A stretch of DNA of 64,000 nucleotides. It comes from Gottfriedia acidiceleris. Lineage in GTDB: Bacteria; Bacillota; Bacilli; Bacillales; Bacillaceae_G. Shown one piece after another: positions 24,963-34,973 of the stretch. The notes under the pieces are model-generated. The model did no database searches. It was not told the origin of the DNA and saw only the letters and a list, made by a program, of their open reading frames with translations. The number at the start of each line of letters is the position of its first letter. Positions within the stretch are counted from its first letter, which is position 1. The stretch lies in the NCBI RefSeq assembly GCF_023115465.1, contig NZ_CP096034.1:1736001-1800000 (forward strand). Direction: 5' to 3'. Position numbers and translations under genes: made by a program.

Positions 24963-25409
24963 ATGAAATACCCAAGACCGCCAAGACATCATTTTCCACC
25001 AATACCTCCTGGCGAAAGTTTTGCATTTGTTACTAATAGTGGTGGAACGGTTTCCGTTAAAAAAGAGGGTACAATTGTAACTTTTCCATCATTTCAGTAT
25101 GTAGGTGAAGGAATTACAATTGATCAAGCAAATGATCGATTAACAGTTGAGGTACCAGGTAATTACTTTATTACTTACACAGTGAATTTAAATGCACTAT
25201 TAAACGTATCTACAAGACTATTAGTAAATGGTAGACCTATAAATGCATCAGCAATCGTAAATGAAGTGAATAGATCCATTTACGGTAGCCAAATGATCTT
25301 ACCATTAGATGCTGGAGATACAATTTCACTTCAATTGTTTGACTTTGTTGGAGATGTTAAATTGTTACAAGGCGCTGGAGCTACAATTAATCTATTCAGA
25401 GTTCATTAG
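24963..25409 (+). CDS. BclA C-terminal/TNF-C1q-like beta-jelly-roll protein
   Basis: This 148-residue protein starts with a proline/histidine-rich leader (MKYPRPPRHHFPPIPPGESFAF). It continues as a beta-sandwich resembling the C-terminal domain of spore-surface glycoprotein BclA (FPSFQYVGEGITID, GNYFITYTVNLNAL, LPLDAGDTISLQLFD). There are no Gly-X-Y collagen repeats and no signal peptide, as is usual for spore-coat or exosporium proteins made in the mother cell. AAAGGTGATA precedes the ATG. A spore-surface role is inference. Confidence 0.75.
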   Translation: MKYPRPPRHHFPPIPPGESFAFVTNSGGTVSVKKEGTIVTFPSFQYVGEGITIDQANDRLTVEVPGNYFITYTVNLNALLNVSTRLLVNGRPINASAIVNEVNRSIYGSQMILPLDAGDTISLQLFDFVGDVKLLQGAGATINLFRVH

Positions 25410-25458
25410 TACAAGTTATAATCGTTACCCCTAAAAAGATTCCCTATTCTGTTACAAG

Positions 25459-25491
25459 AATGCACTGCTTTAAAAAAGTAGTGCATTTTTT
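25459..25491 (+). terminator. terminator after the BclA-like gene
   Basis: AATGCACT.CTT pairs with AAG.AGTGCATT and is followed by Ts. Confidence 0.88.
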
Positions 25492-25585
25492 AATAGGTTA
25501 AAATCATAAAGTAATAAAGGTGAATCTATTAATAAACACGAAAGTACATATCGTAAAGTATAAAATTAAAAAGGGAGAATGATCT

Positions 25586-26080
25586 ATGAGTAAAAAAGAG
25601 TTTCTACTAGATCAATTAGAAGTCTGCAGAAATGTTGAAAGTTGGATTCAACCTTTAAGTGTAGCATTGGAGAATTTAAGTTTAGAGGATATAAGTTGGA
25701 GGCAAAATGATTTTACTCATACGATTAGTGAAATCGTATACCATCTGTATTTCTATAATGAACGATGGTTGAAAAGATTTAAAGGAGAAATACCAACTGA
25801 GGTGATTGAAAGTAATGCTTCGACTTTTCGAGAGATGGAAAATTTAACAAAAGAGGATTGGCAGGCGCTTGTTAAACGGTTGGATGAGAATTTAGCGAAT
25901 TGGCAGCTAGCTATAAAAGAAGCAGATGAATCAAAGCTTTATGAACAAATTCCAAATTTTCCAGTAGATGCAATCTGGTGGAGAGCGTTATCTAATCTAT
26001 GTACTCATAATGCTTATCATATTGGGCAAATCCTCTACATACGAAAAGCACTAGGTTCATGGGTATCAAAAGAAGAGTAG
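25586..26080 (+). CDS. DinB-family four-helix-bundle protein
   Basis: This 164-residue protein shows the three metal-binding histidines expected of the DinB/YfiT fold: one in HTISEIVYHLYFYNERWLKRF (residues about 45-65) and two in CTHNAYHIGQILYIRKALGSW near the C-terminus. DinB proteins are often metal-dependent thiol transferases or hydrolases; in bacillithiol-containing bacteria some are bacillithiol S-transferases. The specific substrate is unknown. AAGGGAG precedes the ATG. Confidence 0.87.
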   Translation: MSKKEFLLDQLEVCRNVESWIQPLSVALENLSLEDISWRQNDFTHTISEIVYHLYFYNERWLKRFKGEIPTEVIESNASTFREMENLTKEDWQALVKRLDENLANWQLAIKEADESKLYEQIPNFPVDAIWWRALSNLCTHNAYHIGQILYIRKALGSWVSKEE

Positions 26081-26215
26081 GAAGCTAATACGGGTAAAAA
26101 ACATCATTAAATAATTTATATTCCGTATAAGAAATAGTAAGCTATTTTGGAAGAAGTGGTAATGGATGGAAATAGAATTGAAAAAAGATAAATAAAGGAA
26201 AATGGGGAAGAAAAG

Positions 26216-27145
26216 ATGATAACACAAAATGTTAGGGATTACATTTTGAATAAGTACAATATAAGTGAAGCGAATTTTTTAGGAAAGGGACAAGAAGCAG
26301 AAGTTTACTCTTATGATCAGAAGAGAGTCTTAAAATTATATAAACCAACCGCATATTCAAAGCTAAAAATATTGAAGCAATTTTATGAATCTCTGAATTC
26401 AAGTGATGCAAATTTTGAATTACCAAAAATTCACGAGATTATAAAAGAGAAGGACGTTGTTTTAACAATTGAAAAACGAATAGAAGGCAGAAATATTCAA
26501 AAAGATTTATCAAATTATGATGAGCAAGTATTAGATTCTTTCTTTGAAAACTATCTATCAACAATAGTAAGTATTCAAAGGATTAAATTAGAAAAACAAT
26601 TTAAAGGCATCAAATTATTAAGTGATTATGATGAAATTTCTTCAAAGGACTGGAACGATTTTTTAAAACAATCGTTACTAAGAAAAAATACAGAAGTAGA
26701 TCGTTATTTGAAAAGAGATGTATCAAATTACGAAGTGAAATTAAAACGATTAATGGATGCATTTTCAGTTGGATATGAAGGGGAATATGCATTAGTTCAT
26801 GGTGATTATTATCCTTCAAATCTATTAGTAAATGCAGATGGACAAATTAATGGGGTAATTGATTTTGGATTAATGACGTTATATGGAGACCCATTATTTG
26901 ATGTTGCATTAAGCTGGATTTTATTTGATTTATATGATGAATTGGGTGAAACAAAGCTAGAAAAATATTTAAATAAAGTAGTTAATCGATTAGGCGAAGA
27001 AGTTAGAAGTACAATCCATTTGTACGTTCTTTTTTATAGTATCTATTCGGCAAATTTCTTTTCCGAAACTTGCAGTGATGGACACTACCAATGGAGTGTT
27101 CGCAATTTAAATAACGAAAAGTTTTGGGCTGCACTAGAAAATTAA
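26216..27145 (+). CDS. APH/choline-kinase-like phosphotransferase
   Basis: This 309-residue protein has a kinase-like fold: a nucleotide loop FLGKGQEAEVY (residues 21-31) with the conserved Lys in RVLKLY, a catalytic VHGDYYPSNLLV loop (about 197-208) and the metal-binding VIDFG (about 217-221). This is the layout of aminoglycoside-phosphotransferase-family kinases acting on small molecules. No specific resistance type can be named. It is monocistronic, with a terminator at 27166. Confidence 0.88.
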   Translation: MITQNVRDYILNKYNISEANFLGKGQEAEVYSYDQKRVLKLYKPTAYSKLKILKQFYESLNSSDANFELPKIHEIIKEKDVVLTIEKRIEGRNIQKDLSNYDEQVLDSFFENYLSTIVSIQRIKLEKQFKGIKLLSDYDEISSKDWNDFLKQSLLRKNTEVDRYLKRDVSNYEVKLKRLMDAFSVGYEGEYALVHGDYYPSNLLVNADGQINGVIDFGLMTLYGDPLFDVALSWILFDLYDELGETKLEKYLNKVVNRLGEEVRSTIHLYVLFYSIYSANFFSETCSDGHYQWSVRNLNNEKFWAALEN

Positions 27146-27165
27146 TGAAAATATGAAACTACTAA

Positions 27166-27200
27166 TAAAAAATGCTCACTATTAAATAGTAAGCATTTTT
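27166..27200. terminator. terminator between convergent genes
   Basis: AAAAATGCT.ACTATT pairs with AATAGT.AGCATTTTT with T-rich flanks on both strands. Confidence 0.85.
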
Positions 27201-27203
27201 TAT

Positions 27204-27824
27204 TTATTTATTTACTTCTGATTTAACTAAACCAGCTACAAGTATATAACGCTGAGGTGCATGTCCAATAAAATTAAACGGATAACAAGTGCTTACCGTT
27301 AAAGTTGGTCTTGGTTTCGGGATAATAACAGTACGATCATCTTTATCAACGATACGAATCTTATGAACTTTGTAAGTAAATGTACCAGCCGAAGTTTTAA
27401 CAATTAACGGATCGCCCACTTTTACTTTGCCAAGCTCGCGGAATACAGTATCTCGATGTCCAGCAAGAACACTATTATCTCTTTCACCTGGCATCACAGA
27501 TTTAGCATAATGACCTATTCCTTTTGCAAGCTCATCCTCATCTGTCCCGTGGAAGATTGGTAGAGTTGCAGAAATTCGAGGAATCGTTAATGAACCCATT
27601 TCATCGCCAAATTTAGGATAAGTCTTGTAAAGCGGTTCGTCTCTTTTAATTTGCTTCAATTTAGTTGCTGTTTCTGTTTTAATTTCTTTTTTGAAATCAT
27701 CCTTAGACTGTTTATACAGCACATAGGTTTTAATTAAAGAATAAGCATTTGTTGTAGCAAAAAATAATCCGACAATAAAAAGGAGTGCAGAAAAAATAAG
27801 TAGTACTTTTCGTTTACGATTCAT
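27204..27824 (-). CDS. class D sortase
   Basis: This 206-residue membrane-anchored transpeptidase has an N-terminal signal-anchor (residues 7-27). Catalytic His123 (AGHRDT), Cys180 (TLTVSTC) and Arg192 (PQRYIL) are all present. It lies three bases after the gene of a surface protein with a C-terminal sorting signal, its likely sole substrate. Class D sortases (B. subtilis YhcS) attach such proteins to the peptidoglycan, commonly late in growth or during sporulation. Confidence 0.93.
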   Translation of the reverse strand: MNRKRKVLLIFSALLFIVGLFFATTNAYSLIKTYVLYKQSKDDFKKEIKTETATKLKQIKRDEPLYKTYPKFGDEMGSLTIPRISATLPIFHGTDEDELAKGIGHYAKSVMPGERDNSVLAGHRDTVFRELGKVKVGDPLIVKTSAGTFTYKVHKIRIVDKDDRTVIIPKPRPTLTVSTCYPFNFIGHAPQRYILVAGLVKSEVNK

Positions 27825-27827
27825 AGC

Positions 27828-28880
27828 TTATCGTTTAACAATTACCTTTTTACGTAAAACAACAGCAGTTAACATCATTAACATACCGACCATTGTCCAT
27901 TCAGTTGTATGAGTTGCAGTAGTTGGAAGTTTACCGCCATTTTCCGTTCTTACTGTAACAGTTGGTTTTGGGTTTTTAATTGCTTTTTGAGTATCTTTAA
28001 CGATATCTACTATTTTGTCATCACCAATAAGTTCCTCAGGTGAAAATACAGCGTCTAATAATAGATTACCAGCGTTGTCATAAATCTCTAAATATACTTT
28101 TACATTTTCCATAGAATCCATAGAATCATCCATAGTAAGTAATTTAGCAAAAGTTAGAGGAGTTTTAACACCATTTTGTTCAATTGCAACTTTAATATCA
28201 ATTTTTAAAGTAGATTGAAGCTCTTTAACAATATTCATTAATTCTACTTTTAATTCAGCTGGTAATTCTTCTGGAGTAGCCTCAGTATCCATTGAGAAAA
28301 ATTCAGGATAATTTTCTTCTAATGCAGATGCACGTTCTGCTAATGCTTCTAATTTTGCTTCAACAGCAGGATCATCATTTACAACTTTTTCTAGGTATGC
28401 AGATAGATTATTAATCTCTGATTCAGTAATTCCGAACTCTGAAAGAGCAGAAGAAATGTCATCCATAGAAGGGAATTCATCTTCTACACTACCTGACTCA
28501 TCTTCATCTAAATAAATTAAGTTTTCGATATCAGAAGTAAAATAATATGTATCTAGTAATGATGCATTTTTGTCCATATCATCATAGTAGACTGCTAGAT
28601 CGATAATTTCATCTTCAGTGTAACCGTACTCATCTAGAAGATCGTCTAAAGTTTTTTGAGTAAGTCTTTCACCTAAAGTATCTTTTAACTCATCAACTGA
28701 ATCGAAATCAGAGATTGACTCACCATAGTAAGAGTTTAAATAATCCTCTAATTGTTTTTGAGTTAGGTCGATACTAACTAAATAAGTTTTTAATTCATTT
28801 GCATTTGGCGCTGCATATGCAGTTACGCCTGGTACTACTAATGCTGCAGATAAAACGACTGAAGCTAATACCTTTTTCAT
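27828..28880 (-). CDS. processed acidic surface protein with LPXTG-like sorting signal
   Basis: This 350-residue precursor has a signal peptide (MKKVLASVVLSAALVVPGVTAYA), a long highly acidic region rich in Asp/Glu/Leu helices (residues 25-215), a strand-rich domain (220-310), and a C-terminal sorting signal KLPTTATH, then a hydrophobic segment and a basic tail (VVLRKKVIVKR). This matches the 'processed acidic surface protein' family associated with class D sortases. The internal repeats of a short helical unit (YLxxxLTQKQLEDYL, LTQKTLDDLLDEYGYTEDEI, FGITESEINNLSAYL) are notable. Confidence 0.9.
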   Translation of the reverse strand: MKKVLASVVLSAALVVPGVTAYAAPNANELKTYLVSIDLTQKQLEDYLNSYYGESISDFDSVDELKDTLGERLTQKTLDDLLDEYGYTEDEIIDLAVYYDDMDKNASLLDTYYFTSDIENLIYLDEDESGSVEDEFPSMDDISSALSEFGITESEINNLSAYLEKVVNDDPAVEAKLEALAERASALEENYPEFFSMDTEATPEELPAELKVELMNIVKELQSTLKIDIKVAIEQNGVKTPLTFAKLLTMDDSMDSMENVKVYLEIYDNAGNLLLDAVFSPEELIGDDKIVDIVKDTQKAIKNPKPTVTVRTENGGKLPTTATHTTEWTMVGMLMMLTAVVLRKKVIVKR

Positions 28881-28982
28881 ATTAATTCCCCCTTAAAAGT
28901 GCATTTTCTAAATGTAAATGTGATTAGATCAGATCAGTTTTATGAATGATTCAAAGGTTATAAGGTATGAGGGCATAAGAAA

Positions 28983-29013
28983 GCCGATTATTTAGAATTG
29001 CTCAATAATCGGC
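28983..29013 (-). terminator. terminator after the CDGSH protein gene
   Basis: GCCGATTATT pairs with AATAATCGGC, followed by TTTCTTAT on the minus strand, 17 bases after the stop. Confidence 0.8.
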
Positions 29014-29029
29014 GCCAGAAAAATAAAAT

Positions 29030-29239
29030 TTATTCTGTTTCTTTAGGAGCTCGAACGACAGATTCGAATTTTCCTTTATGAGTACCGTCACAATATGGTA
29101 ATTTACTTGACATGCCGCATCGACATAATGAGAAAGCTGCTTTTTGCGGATATGTATTCCCTTCAGCATCAACTAGCTCAACAGTACCAGTCACACGTAA
29201 AGGACCATTATCTAAAACCTTAATTTGAACATCAGACAT
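29030..29239 (-). CDS. CDGSH iron-sulfur domain protein
   Basis: The frame opens further upstream, but GTAGGAGGAAA directly precedes the ATG at 29239, giving 69 residues. The motif CRCGMSSKLPYCDGTH supplies the three cysteines and one histidine that bind a 2Fe-2S cluster in the CDGSH (mitoNEET-like) fold. It is a small soluble redox or cluster-handling protein whose partner is unknown. Confidence 0.92.
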   Translation of the reverse strand: MSDVQIKVLDNGPLRVTGTVELVDAEGNTYPQKAAFSLCRCGMSSKLPYCDGTHKGKFESVVRAPKETE

Positions 29240-29435
29240 ATTAAATTTCCTCCTACACATCTTAGAATTATTATATATTACATTTATATTAAAATAAATG
29301 GGTGATTTTAATAAAGTATTAATTTTTAACATGAAATTAATATGGATTTAGTATAAAATGAAAAGGTTGTTTTTTTTATACTAAAAAGGCGTTAAAGCTA
29401 AACTAAGAAAAATTTAAGTTAAGGAGTGACAATTC

Positions 29436-30023
29436 ATGATTCGAATAGCAAAAAAAGAAGATGCCAAACAAATTGTCCCTCTAATTGTACAAGCGATTGA
29501 AGATATTGTATTTATGCTAACAGGAACATCATCATATGAACAAGCAACACCAATTTTAGAATATTATGTTCAATCAGAACAAAATAGACTAAGTTACCAT
29601 AATTGTTTAGTTAAAGAAATTGAAGGAAAAGTAGTAGGAGTGATTATAGCCTACCATTCCATGGAACTATCTGTACTAGATCGTGAAATGCTTGAAATAA
29701 TAAGTCGAAATTTAAATATCGAAAATGTTAAAGTTGATAAGGAAGCAGATGATGAAGATTTTTATATTGATACATTGTCAGTGCATCCAGATTATCAAGG
29801 CAAAGGAATTGGAACTGAATTATTAAAAGGATTACTTTCTTTTGCCAAACACAAAGGGATTTCACGAGTTTCATTAAATGTAGATCAAGACAAAACTTCT
29901 GCTCGCCGTGTATATGAAAAAGTGGGATTTAAATATGAGAAAGTTAGATTTATAATGAATCATTCATACGATTATTTAGTGTTCCCAATTAATGAAAAAA
30001 TATTCGAAACAAAAGTCGTTTAA
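29436..30023 (+). CDS. GNAT-family N-acetyltransferase
   Basis: This 195-residue acetyltransferase has the acetyl-CoA binding motif A DTLSVHPDYQGKGIGTELLKGLLSFAK (residues about 109-135) followed by LNVDQDKTSARRVYEKVGF. AAGGAG precedes the ATG. The amine substrate is unknown. The next gene, an alcohol dehydrogenase, starts 58 bases later with its own ribosome binding site. Confidence 0.9.
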   Translation: MIRIAKKEDAKQIVPLIVQAIEDIVFMLTGTSSYEQATPILEYYVQSEQNRLSYHNCLVKEIEGKVVGVIIAYHSMELSVLDREMLEIISRNLNIENVKVDKEADDEDFYIDTLSVHPDYQGKGIGTELLKGLLSFAKHKGISRVSLNVDQDKTSARRVYEKVGFKYEKVRFIMNHSYDYLVFPINEKIFETKVV

Positions 30024-30081
30024 GATGCATCCTTTCGATTGTTTAAGTTAAAATTAAGTTTGAACAATAGGAGGGATACAT

Positions 30082-31245
30082 ATGAATTTTTTTACATTTG
30101 CAAATCCAACAGAATTAATATTTGGTAAAGATAGTGTACAAAAGTTAAAAGAAAAGGCTGCTAGCTTTGGAAAGAATGTTCTACTTGTATACGGTGGTGG
30201 AAGTATTAAGAGAAATGGCCTATACGATCAAATAGTAGGTATTCTAAAAGAAGCTAATAAAACGGTTTATGAACTAAGCGGAGTTGAACCAAATCCGAAA
30301 TTATCAACAGTTCATAAAGGTATACAAATTTGTAAAGACGAAAATATTGACTTTATTTTAGCTGTTGGTGGTGGTTCTGTAATCGACTGTACAAAAGCTA
30401 TTGCAGTTGGTGCGAAATTTGATGGTGAAATTTGGGATATTATTACACGTAAAGCATTCCCAACAGATGCATTAAAATTTGGAACAGTATTAACTCTTGC
30501 AGCAACTGGTTCAGAAATGAACGCTGGGTCAGTTATTACAAATTGGGAAACAAATGAAAAATTAGGTTGGGGAAGTAAATTTAGTTACCCAACGTTTTCA
30601 ATCCTAGATCCTCAAAATACATTTACAGTTCCTCGTGATCAAACAGTTTATGGATCAGTGGATATAATGTCACATGTTATTGAGTCATATTTCCACCATG
30701 GAACGAATACAAAAATTCAAGATCGTTTCTGTGAGGGAATTTTAAAAACAGTTATTGAAACTGCTCCAATCGCAGTAGAGAAATTGGATGATTATCAAGC
30801 GCGTGAAACGCTATTATATAGTGGAACGATGGCATTAAATGGAATCTTAAGTATGGGTGTCCAAGGTGATTGGGCTACACATAATATTGAGCATGCAGTT
30901 TCTGCAGTAACAGATATTCCACACGGCGGAGGATTAGCGATTATTTTCCCTCATTGGATGGAATATGTAATGAGCGAAAATGCTGATCGTTTCTGTCAAT
31001 TTGCAGATAGAGTATTTGATATTAGGCAAGAATCAATGTCAAAAGAAGAATGGGCATTAGCTGGTATTAAAGCTTTACGTACATTTTGGAACTCTATCGG
31101 TGCGCCAAGTCGTTTAAGTGAATACGGTATTACAAAAGAGCAACTACCTGAAATGGCTGCTAAAACGGTTAAATATGGTCCATTTGGTAACTTCAAAAAA
31201 TTAGATCAAGAAGATGCATTGAAAATTTTAGAGGCAGCTCTTTAA
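30082..31245 (+). CDS. iron-containing (type III) alcohol dehydrogenase, YugJ/BdhA-like
   Basis: This 387-residue NAD(P)H-dependent butanol/aldehyde reductase family member has the GGGS..RNGLYDQV cofactor segment, [13 protein letters not shown] (residues 95-107), LAATGSEMN, and metal ligands in DIMSHVIE (Asp, His) and [16 protein letters not shown]. Length and sequence match the B. subtilis YugJ/YugK pair. It probably reduces aldehydes during fermentative or low-oxygen growth. AGGAGGG precedes the ATG. Confidence 0.93.
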   Translation: MNFFTFANPTELIFGKDSVQKLKEKAASFGKNVLLVYGGGSIKRNGLYDQIVGILKEANKTVYELSGVEPNPKLSTVHKGIQICKDENIDFILAVGGGSVIDCTKAIAVGAKFDGEIWDIITRKAFPTDALKFGTVLTLAATGSEMNAGSVITNWETNEKLGWGSKFSYPTFSILDPQNTFTVPRDQTVYGSVDIMSHVIESYFHHGTNTKIQDRFCEGILKTVIETAPIAVEKLDDYQARETLLYSGTMALNGILSMGVQGDWATHNIEHAVSAVTDIPHGGGLAIIFPHWMEYVMSENADRFCQFADRVFDIRQESMSKEEWALAGIKALRTFWNSIGAPSRLSEYGITKEQLPEMAAKTVKYGPFGNFKKLDQEDALKILEAAL

Positions 31246-31251
31246 GAATAG

Positions 31252-31284
31252 AAACTGGGCAGAGAAAAACTCTGTCCAGTTTTT
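31252..31284. terminator. bidirectional terminator between convergent genes
   Basis: AAACTGG.CAGAG pairs with CTCTG.CCAGTTT around a five-base loop and is followed by TTTT. Confidence 0.88.
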
Positions 31285-32203
31285 ATATTGAATGATGGTT
31301 CACGCCAATATTATTTAAAAAAGATGAAACAATTGAATAGTAATCATCTTTGTTTTCATTTAAACTCATAGCGTGTGCACCATTTTCAGCAATGAATAGT
31401 TCTCTCTTATTTTGATTTTTCGCTTCAAATAATTTAATTGTATGTGTAAATGGAATATAAGGGTCTGGTTTACTATGAACAAATAAAACGGGATTTTTAA
31501 TATTATGTGTTGCCAGTAAAGGGGAAATATCTTTAATGAAAAATCCATTCCGAAGCTTTAACCAAATGCTAGAAACTGGAAGGATTGCCCATTTAGGAAG
31601 TTTATAATCCATTTTCAAACGATATGTAAGCTGTTCCTCAAATGTAGAGAACGCGCAGTCTGAAATATAGAAAGCTGCAGAATCCTCAACAAAACCAGCA
31701 TATTGTAACATTGTACATGCTCCCATAGACTCCCCATGAATGCCAAGAACAATCTCACCTTTTAAATCCTTTAAATAGTGAACAACAGATTGTAAGTCAT
31801 ATTTCTCATAATATCCATAGCTAGTTGTCTGTCCACCTGACTCCCCATGTCGTCTATGATCATAAGTAAGTACATTAAAGCCAAGCTTTAAAAATAGCTC
31901 AGCGTATTTAATTGAGTTATTCTTATTAACCGTTACACCATGTGTAATAATGACCCATTTATTCGTATCAAAGGACTCAAACAAGTATCCCTTTAATTCA
32001 TACCCATAACGGGATTGAATAGAAAAGGGCTGTTTTTGAACAGAACGATACAATCCTTCATCAAATCGGAAATTTTCCAACTCGCGCTGATAAATAAACT
32101 CAAGTGAATTTGTTTTCATAAACAAAACTTGCTGCGTAAAAAAATAGCCAACTCCAATAAAATAAATGAGAAAAAGAACAGCCACAACAAGCCAAATCAT
32201 CAT
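31283..32203 (-). CDS. membrane-anchored alpha/beta hydrolase, YqkD-like
   Basis: This 306-residue protein has an N-terminal transmembrane anchor (residues 3-24) and an alpha/beta-hydrolase domain. It has the oxyanion motif THGVTVNK, the nucleophile elbow GIHGESMG (Ser about 160), an acid near VHSKPDPYIPF and His in ENGAHAMS. The length and chromosomal neighbourhood fit B. subtilis YqkD. Acyl-ester or peptide substrates are both possible. It is followed on its strand by the terminator at 31252, and a zinc-ribbon gene lies 17 bases upstream. Confidence 0.88.
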   Translation of the reverse strand: MMIWLVVAVLFLIYFIGVGYFFTQQVLFMKTNSLEFIYQRELENFRFDEGLYRSVQKQPFSIQSRYGYELKGYLFESFDTNKWVIITHGVTVNKNNSIKYAELFLKLGFNVLTYDHRRHGESGGQTTSYGYYEKYDLQSVVHYLKDLKGEIVLGIHGESMGACTMLQYAGFVEDSAAFYISDCAFSTFEEQLTYRLKMDYKLPKWAILPVSSIWLKLRNGFFIKDISPLLATHNIKNPVLFVHSKPDPYIPFTHTIKLFEAKNQNKRELFIAENGAHAMSLNENKDDYYSIVSSFLNNIGVNHHSI

Positions 32204-32220
32204 AATAGAACCATCACTCT

Positions 32221-32466
32221 CTATCCAAAAAGAATATCAAGAATTGTAGTTAACTCACCACGTGTTTTACCTTCTAAAATTGAAGGATTATAAACCTCAA
32301 CAAAACCGCAATTTAAACAAGAAACAAATAAAAAATGATTATAATCAATATCTAGTAACTTACTCAAACCTGAACCCGACATTGATACTTCTTTAGTTTT
32401 AGCCTGTGTGTATTTACATTTCGAACAAACAAACCTATCCTTTAACAATTCTTCTGCTCTAGCCAT
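32221..32466 (-). CDS. zinc-ribbon protein (DUF2082-like)
   Basis: This 81-residue protein has two CxxC pairs, FVCSKCKY (residues 13-20) and VSCLNCGFVE (48-57), which form a zinc ribbon of the putative nucleic-acid-binding type. AAAGGAGG precedes the ATG. It is transcribed into the alpha/beta hydrolase gene and may share its operon. The function is unknown. Confidence 0.85.
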   Translation of the reverse strand: MARAEELLKDRFVCSKCKYTQAKTKEVSMSGSGLSKLLDIDYNHFLFVSCLNCGFVEVYNPSILEGKTRGELTTILDILFG

Positions 32467-33117
32467 AAGTAAAAGCCTCCTTTATAGTAAAGTGTATCAT
32501 AGGAAAAAGAAAATTTTGAAATTTAGTTTTTGACAATTAAATCAAGTAATTCGTTAAAACATAATGGGGAAATTGAAATAAAACTTTCTTTAAAGGGTTT
32601 ATAGTATATGAATAATACATTTAAAATTAAATAGGAACAGTGAACAGTGATAGTTTATTTTTAGGAGTTTACACATGTAAGCTCTTTTTTTGTGCTAAAA
32701 AACAATAAACATCAAAACATGATAAAGTAACAAACAAAATAACTATACATAGAATAGTAATATACTTTGGACAATCATTCATTTTATTAACTGTGTTTTC
32801 TTGATGAGCTGAATGAATATAAATATCAGCAAATTTTGTTTTTGTAATAGATTTCAAATTATAGGTAGTTTTTAAAAGTTAGGAAGTTGCAAAAAATGAT
32901 GGACTAATTGGTCGATCATTTTTTAATTTTCGCTAGTTAGGAATGGGTTTGTAAAGGCTGAAGTCAAAAAATGTTGTGTAGTATATAGATTCAACTAAGT
33001 TATGGTGTTTAAAAGTAGAGAGTCAAATGAATATATTTTGGGGGACAACTAGACAAGAGATTATAATTTATGATAAATTATACAAGAAAAATTCCTTTAA
33101 AAACTACATATTTTAAA
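32467..33117. other. intergenic region upstream of the asnS T-box leader
   Basis: This 650-base AT-rich stretch shows no well-supported gene. A 62-codon minus-strand frame (32669-32857) has one hydrophobic segment but no ribosome binding site. The promoter of the T-box transcript must lie in its last 100 bases, but no clean consensus stands out. Confidence 0.45.
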
Positions 33118-33372
33118 TCGATGAAAAGGAAAGTAGTTTTTGCTATATTCGATAGCGAGCTAGGGACGGTGGAAGCCTAGTGATGAAGCATGAATGAAGA
33201 ACACCTTTGAGTTCTAACCGAAAGGGATCTCTTAAGTAGGCTTAGACGTTACCAGCACGTTATTAACTGGGATAAGCAATGTTAGCTTTAAAGTTGGTCA
33301 TATTATGACAATTTGGGTGGTACCGCGGAAGTTAGTCTTTCGTCCCTTTTATAGGGATAGAAGGCTTTTTTT
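33118..33372 (+). ncRNA. T-box leader of asnS
   Basis: The leader ends in the conserved T-box core TTTGGGTGGTACCGCGG (33312-33328), which forms the antiterminator bulge that reads the uncharged tRNA 3' end. The stem I region starts near 33118, with AGCGAGCTAGGGA and GTGGAAGCCTAG arms. AAC at 33216-33218 (in GTTCTAACCGAAAG) fits an asparagine specifier codon, in agreement with the asnS gene downstream. A competing terminator lies at 33330-33371. Confidence 0.93.
33330..33371 (+). terminator. T-box regulated terminator
   Basis: AGTCTTTC-GTCCC pairs with AGGGAT-AGAAGGCT, followed by seven Ts. It is mutually exclusive with the T-box antiterminator. Confidence 0.88.
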
Positions 33373-33401
33373 ATTGGAAAATTAACATAAGGAGGCTAAT
33401 T

Positions 33402-34793
33402 ATGATAAAGACTGTAGTAAAAGATTTATACAGAAATCAAGAAAATTTTAAAGACAAAACCGTTCAAATTTCAGGATGGATTCGCACTCTTCGTGACTCT
33501 AAAACAATAGGTTTTATGGAGTTAAACGATGGTACATTCTTTAAGAGTGTACAAATAGTATTTGAGGACAATCTTGAAAACTTCAAAGAAATTACGAAGT
33601 TACCGATTAGTTCTACTGTTTTAATAGAAGGTGAATTTATTCCAACTCCGGAAATGAAACAACCTTTTGAAATTAAAGCGACTAAAATTGTGATTGAAGG
33701 ATTATCAGATACAGATTATCCATTACAAAAAAAGAGACATTCTCTTGAATATTTAAGAACAATTGCACATTTACGTCCAAGAACGAATGCATACTCAGCC
33801 GTTTTCAGAGTAAGATCACTTGCATCATACGCTATTCATAAATTCTTCCAAGAAAAAGGATATGTATATGTACATACACCGATTATTACTGGAAGTGACA
33901 CAGAAGGCGCAGGAGAGATGTTCCGTGTGACAACAATGGATCTGAACCAACTTCCAAAAGCTGAAGGCGGAAAAGTGGATGATGGCGCGGATTTCTTCGG
34001 CAAAGAAACGAACTTAACTGTAAGTGGCCAATTAAATGGTGAAGCTTATGCCCTTGCTTTCCGTAATGTGTATACATTTGGTCCGACTTTTAGAGCAGAA
34101 AATTCAAATACTGCACGACATGCCGCAGAATTCTGGATGATTGAGCCGGAAGTTGCTTTTGCAGAACTACCAGATATCATGGATCTTGGTGAAGACATGG
34201 TTAAGTTTGTCATTAATTATGTATTTGAACATGCACCTGAAGAAATGGAATTCTTTAATAGCTTTATTGATAAAACACTTATTGAGAGATTAAAGAATGC
34301 ATTAGAATCTGACTTTGGTAGAGTTACTTATACTGAAGCTGTTGAATTATTACAGAACTCTGGTAAAAAGTTTGACTACCCAGTTGAATGGGGAACAGAT
34401 TTGCAAACTGAACATGAACGTTACTTAAGTGAGGAAATTTACAAGCGACCTGTATACGTAACTGACTATCCGAAAGAAATTAAAGCATTTTATATGAGAG
34501 CGAATGAGGATGGAAAGACAGTAGCTGCGACAGACTTATTAGTTCCAGGTATTGGCGAATTAATCGGAGGAAGTCAACGTGAAGAAAGAGAAGACATCCT
34601 TGTAGAGCGAATCAAAGAACTTGGTATGAATGAAGAAGATTACTGGTGGTATTTGGAGCTTAGAAAATACGGTGGTACAAAACATTCTGGTTATGGAATT
34701 GGATTTGAACGACTTGTTATGTATTTAACAGGAATGAAAAACATCCGTGATGTAATACCATTCCCACGTACACCAGGAAATGCAGATTTTTAA
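33402..34793 (+). CDS. asnS: asparaginyl-tRNA synthetase
   Basis: This class IIb aminoacyl-tRNA synthetase of 463 residues charges tRNA-Asn. The N-terminal OB-fold anticodon-binding domain (residues about 15-110) holds [24 protein letters not shown]. Motif 2 ([21 protein letters not shown]) and motif 3 ([15 protein letters not shown]) follow. AAGGAGG precedes the ATG. The T-box leader makes expression depend on uncharged tRNA-Asn. The length corresponds to the longer AsnS form of bacilli. Confidence 0.96.
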   Translation: MIKTVVKDLYRNQENFKDKTVQISGWIRTLRDSKTIGFMELNDGTFFKSVQIVFEDNLENFKEITKLPISSTVLIEGEFIPTPEMKQPFEIKATKIVIEGLSDTDYPLQKKRHSLEYLRTIAHLRPRTNAYSAVFRVRSLASYAIHKFFQEKGYVYVHTPIITGSDTEGAGEMFRVTTMDLNQLPKAEGGKVDDGADFFGKETNLTVSGQLNGEAYALAFRNVYTFGPTFRAENSNTARHAAEFWMIEPEVAFAELPDIMDLGEDMVKFVINYVFEHAPEEMEFFNSFIDKTLIERLKNALESDFGRVTYTEAVELLQNSGKKFDYPVEWGTDLQTEHERYLSEEIYKRPVYVTDYPKEIKAFYMRANEDGKTVAATDLLVPGIGELIGGSQREEREDILVERIKELGMNEEDYWWYLELRKYGGTKHSGYGIGFERLVMYLTGMKNIRDVIPFPRTPGNADF

Positions 34794-34804
34794 CGATAAA
34801 AATG

Positions 34805-34839
34805 AACAATAGGATGCTGCGGCATCCTATTGTTTTTAT
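34805..34839 (+). terminator. terminator after asnS
   Basis: AACAATAGGATGC pairs with GCATCCTATTGTT around TGCG, followed by TTT. Confidence 0.92.
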
Positions 34840-34973
34840 GAAGAACCAAAAGAATCTGAGTTTTAGCATTTGAAAAAAGAGAAATAGTATTTTTATAATA
34901 TAAGCAAAGATGAAATACTTCACTTTCTACTATAAATTAATGATAATATAATGGAAATGGAAGGTGATATAAA

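Noticed and set aside
32669-32857. A 62-codon minus-strand frame with one hydrophobic segment
   Set aside because: No Shine-Dalgarno sequence and no recognisable similarity; a small membrane protein cannot be excluded but is unsupported.
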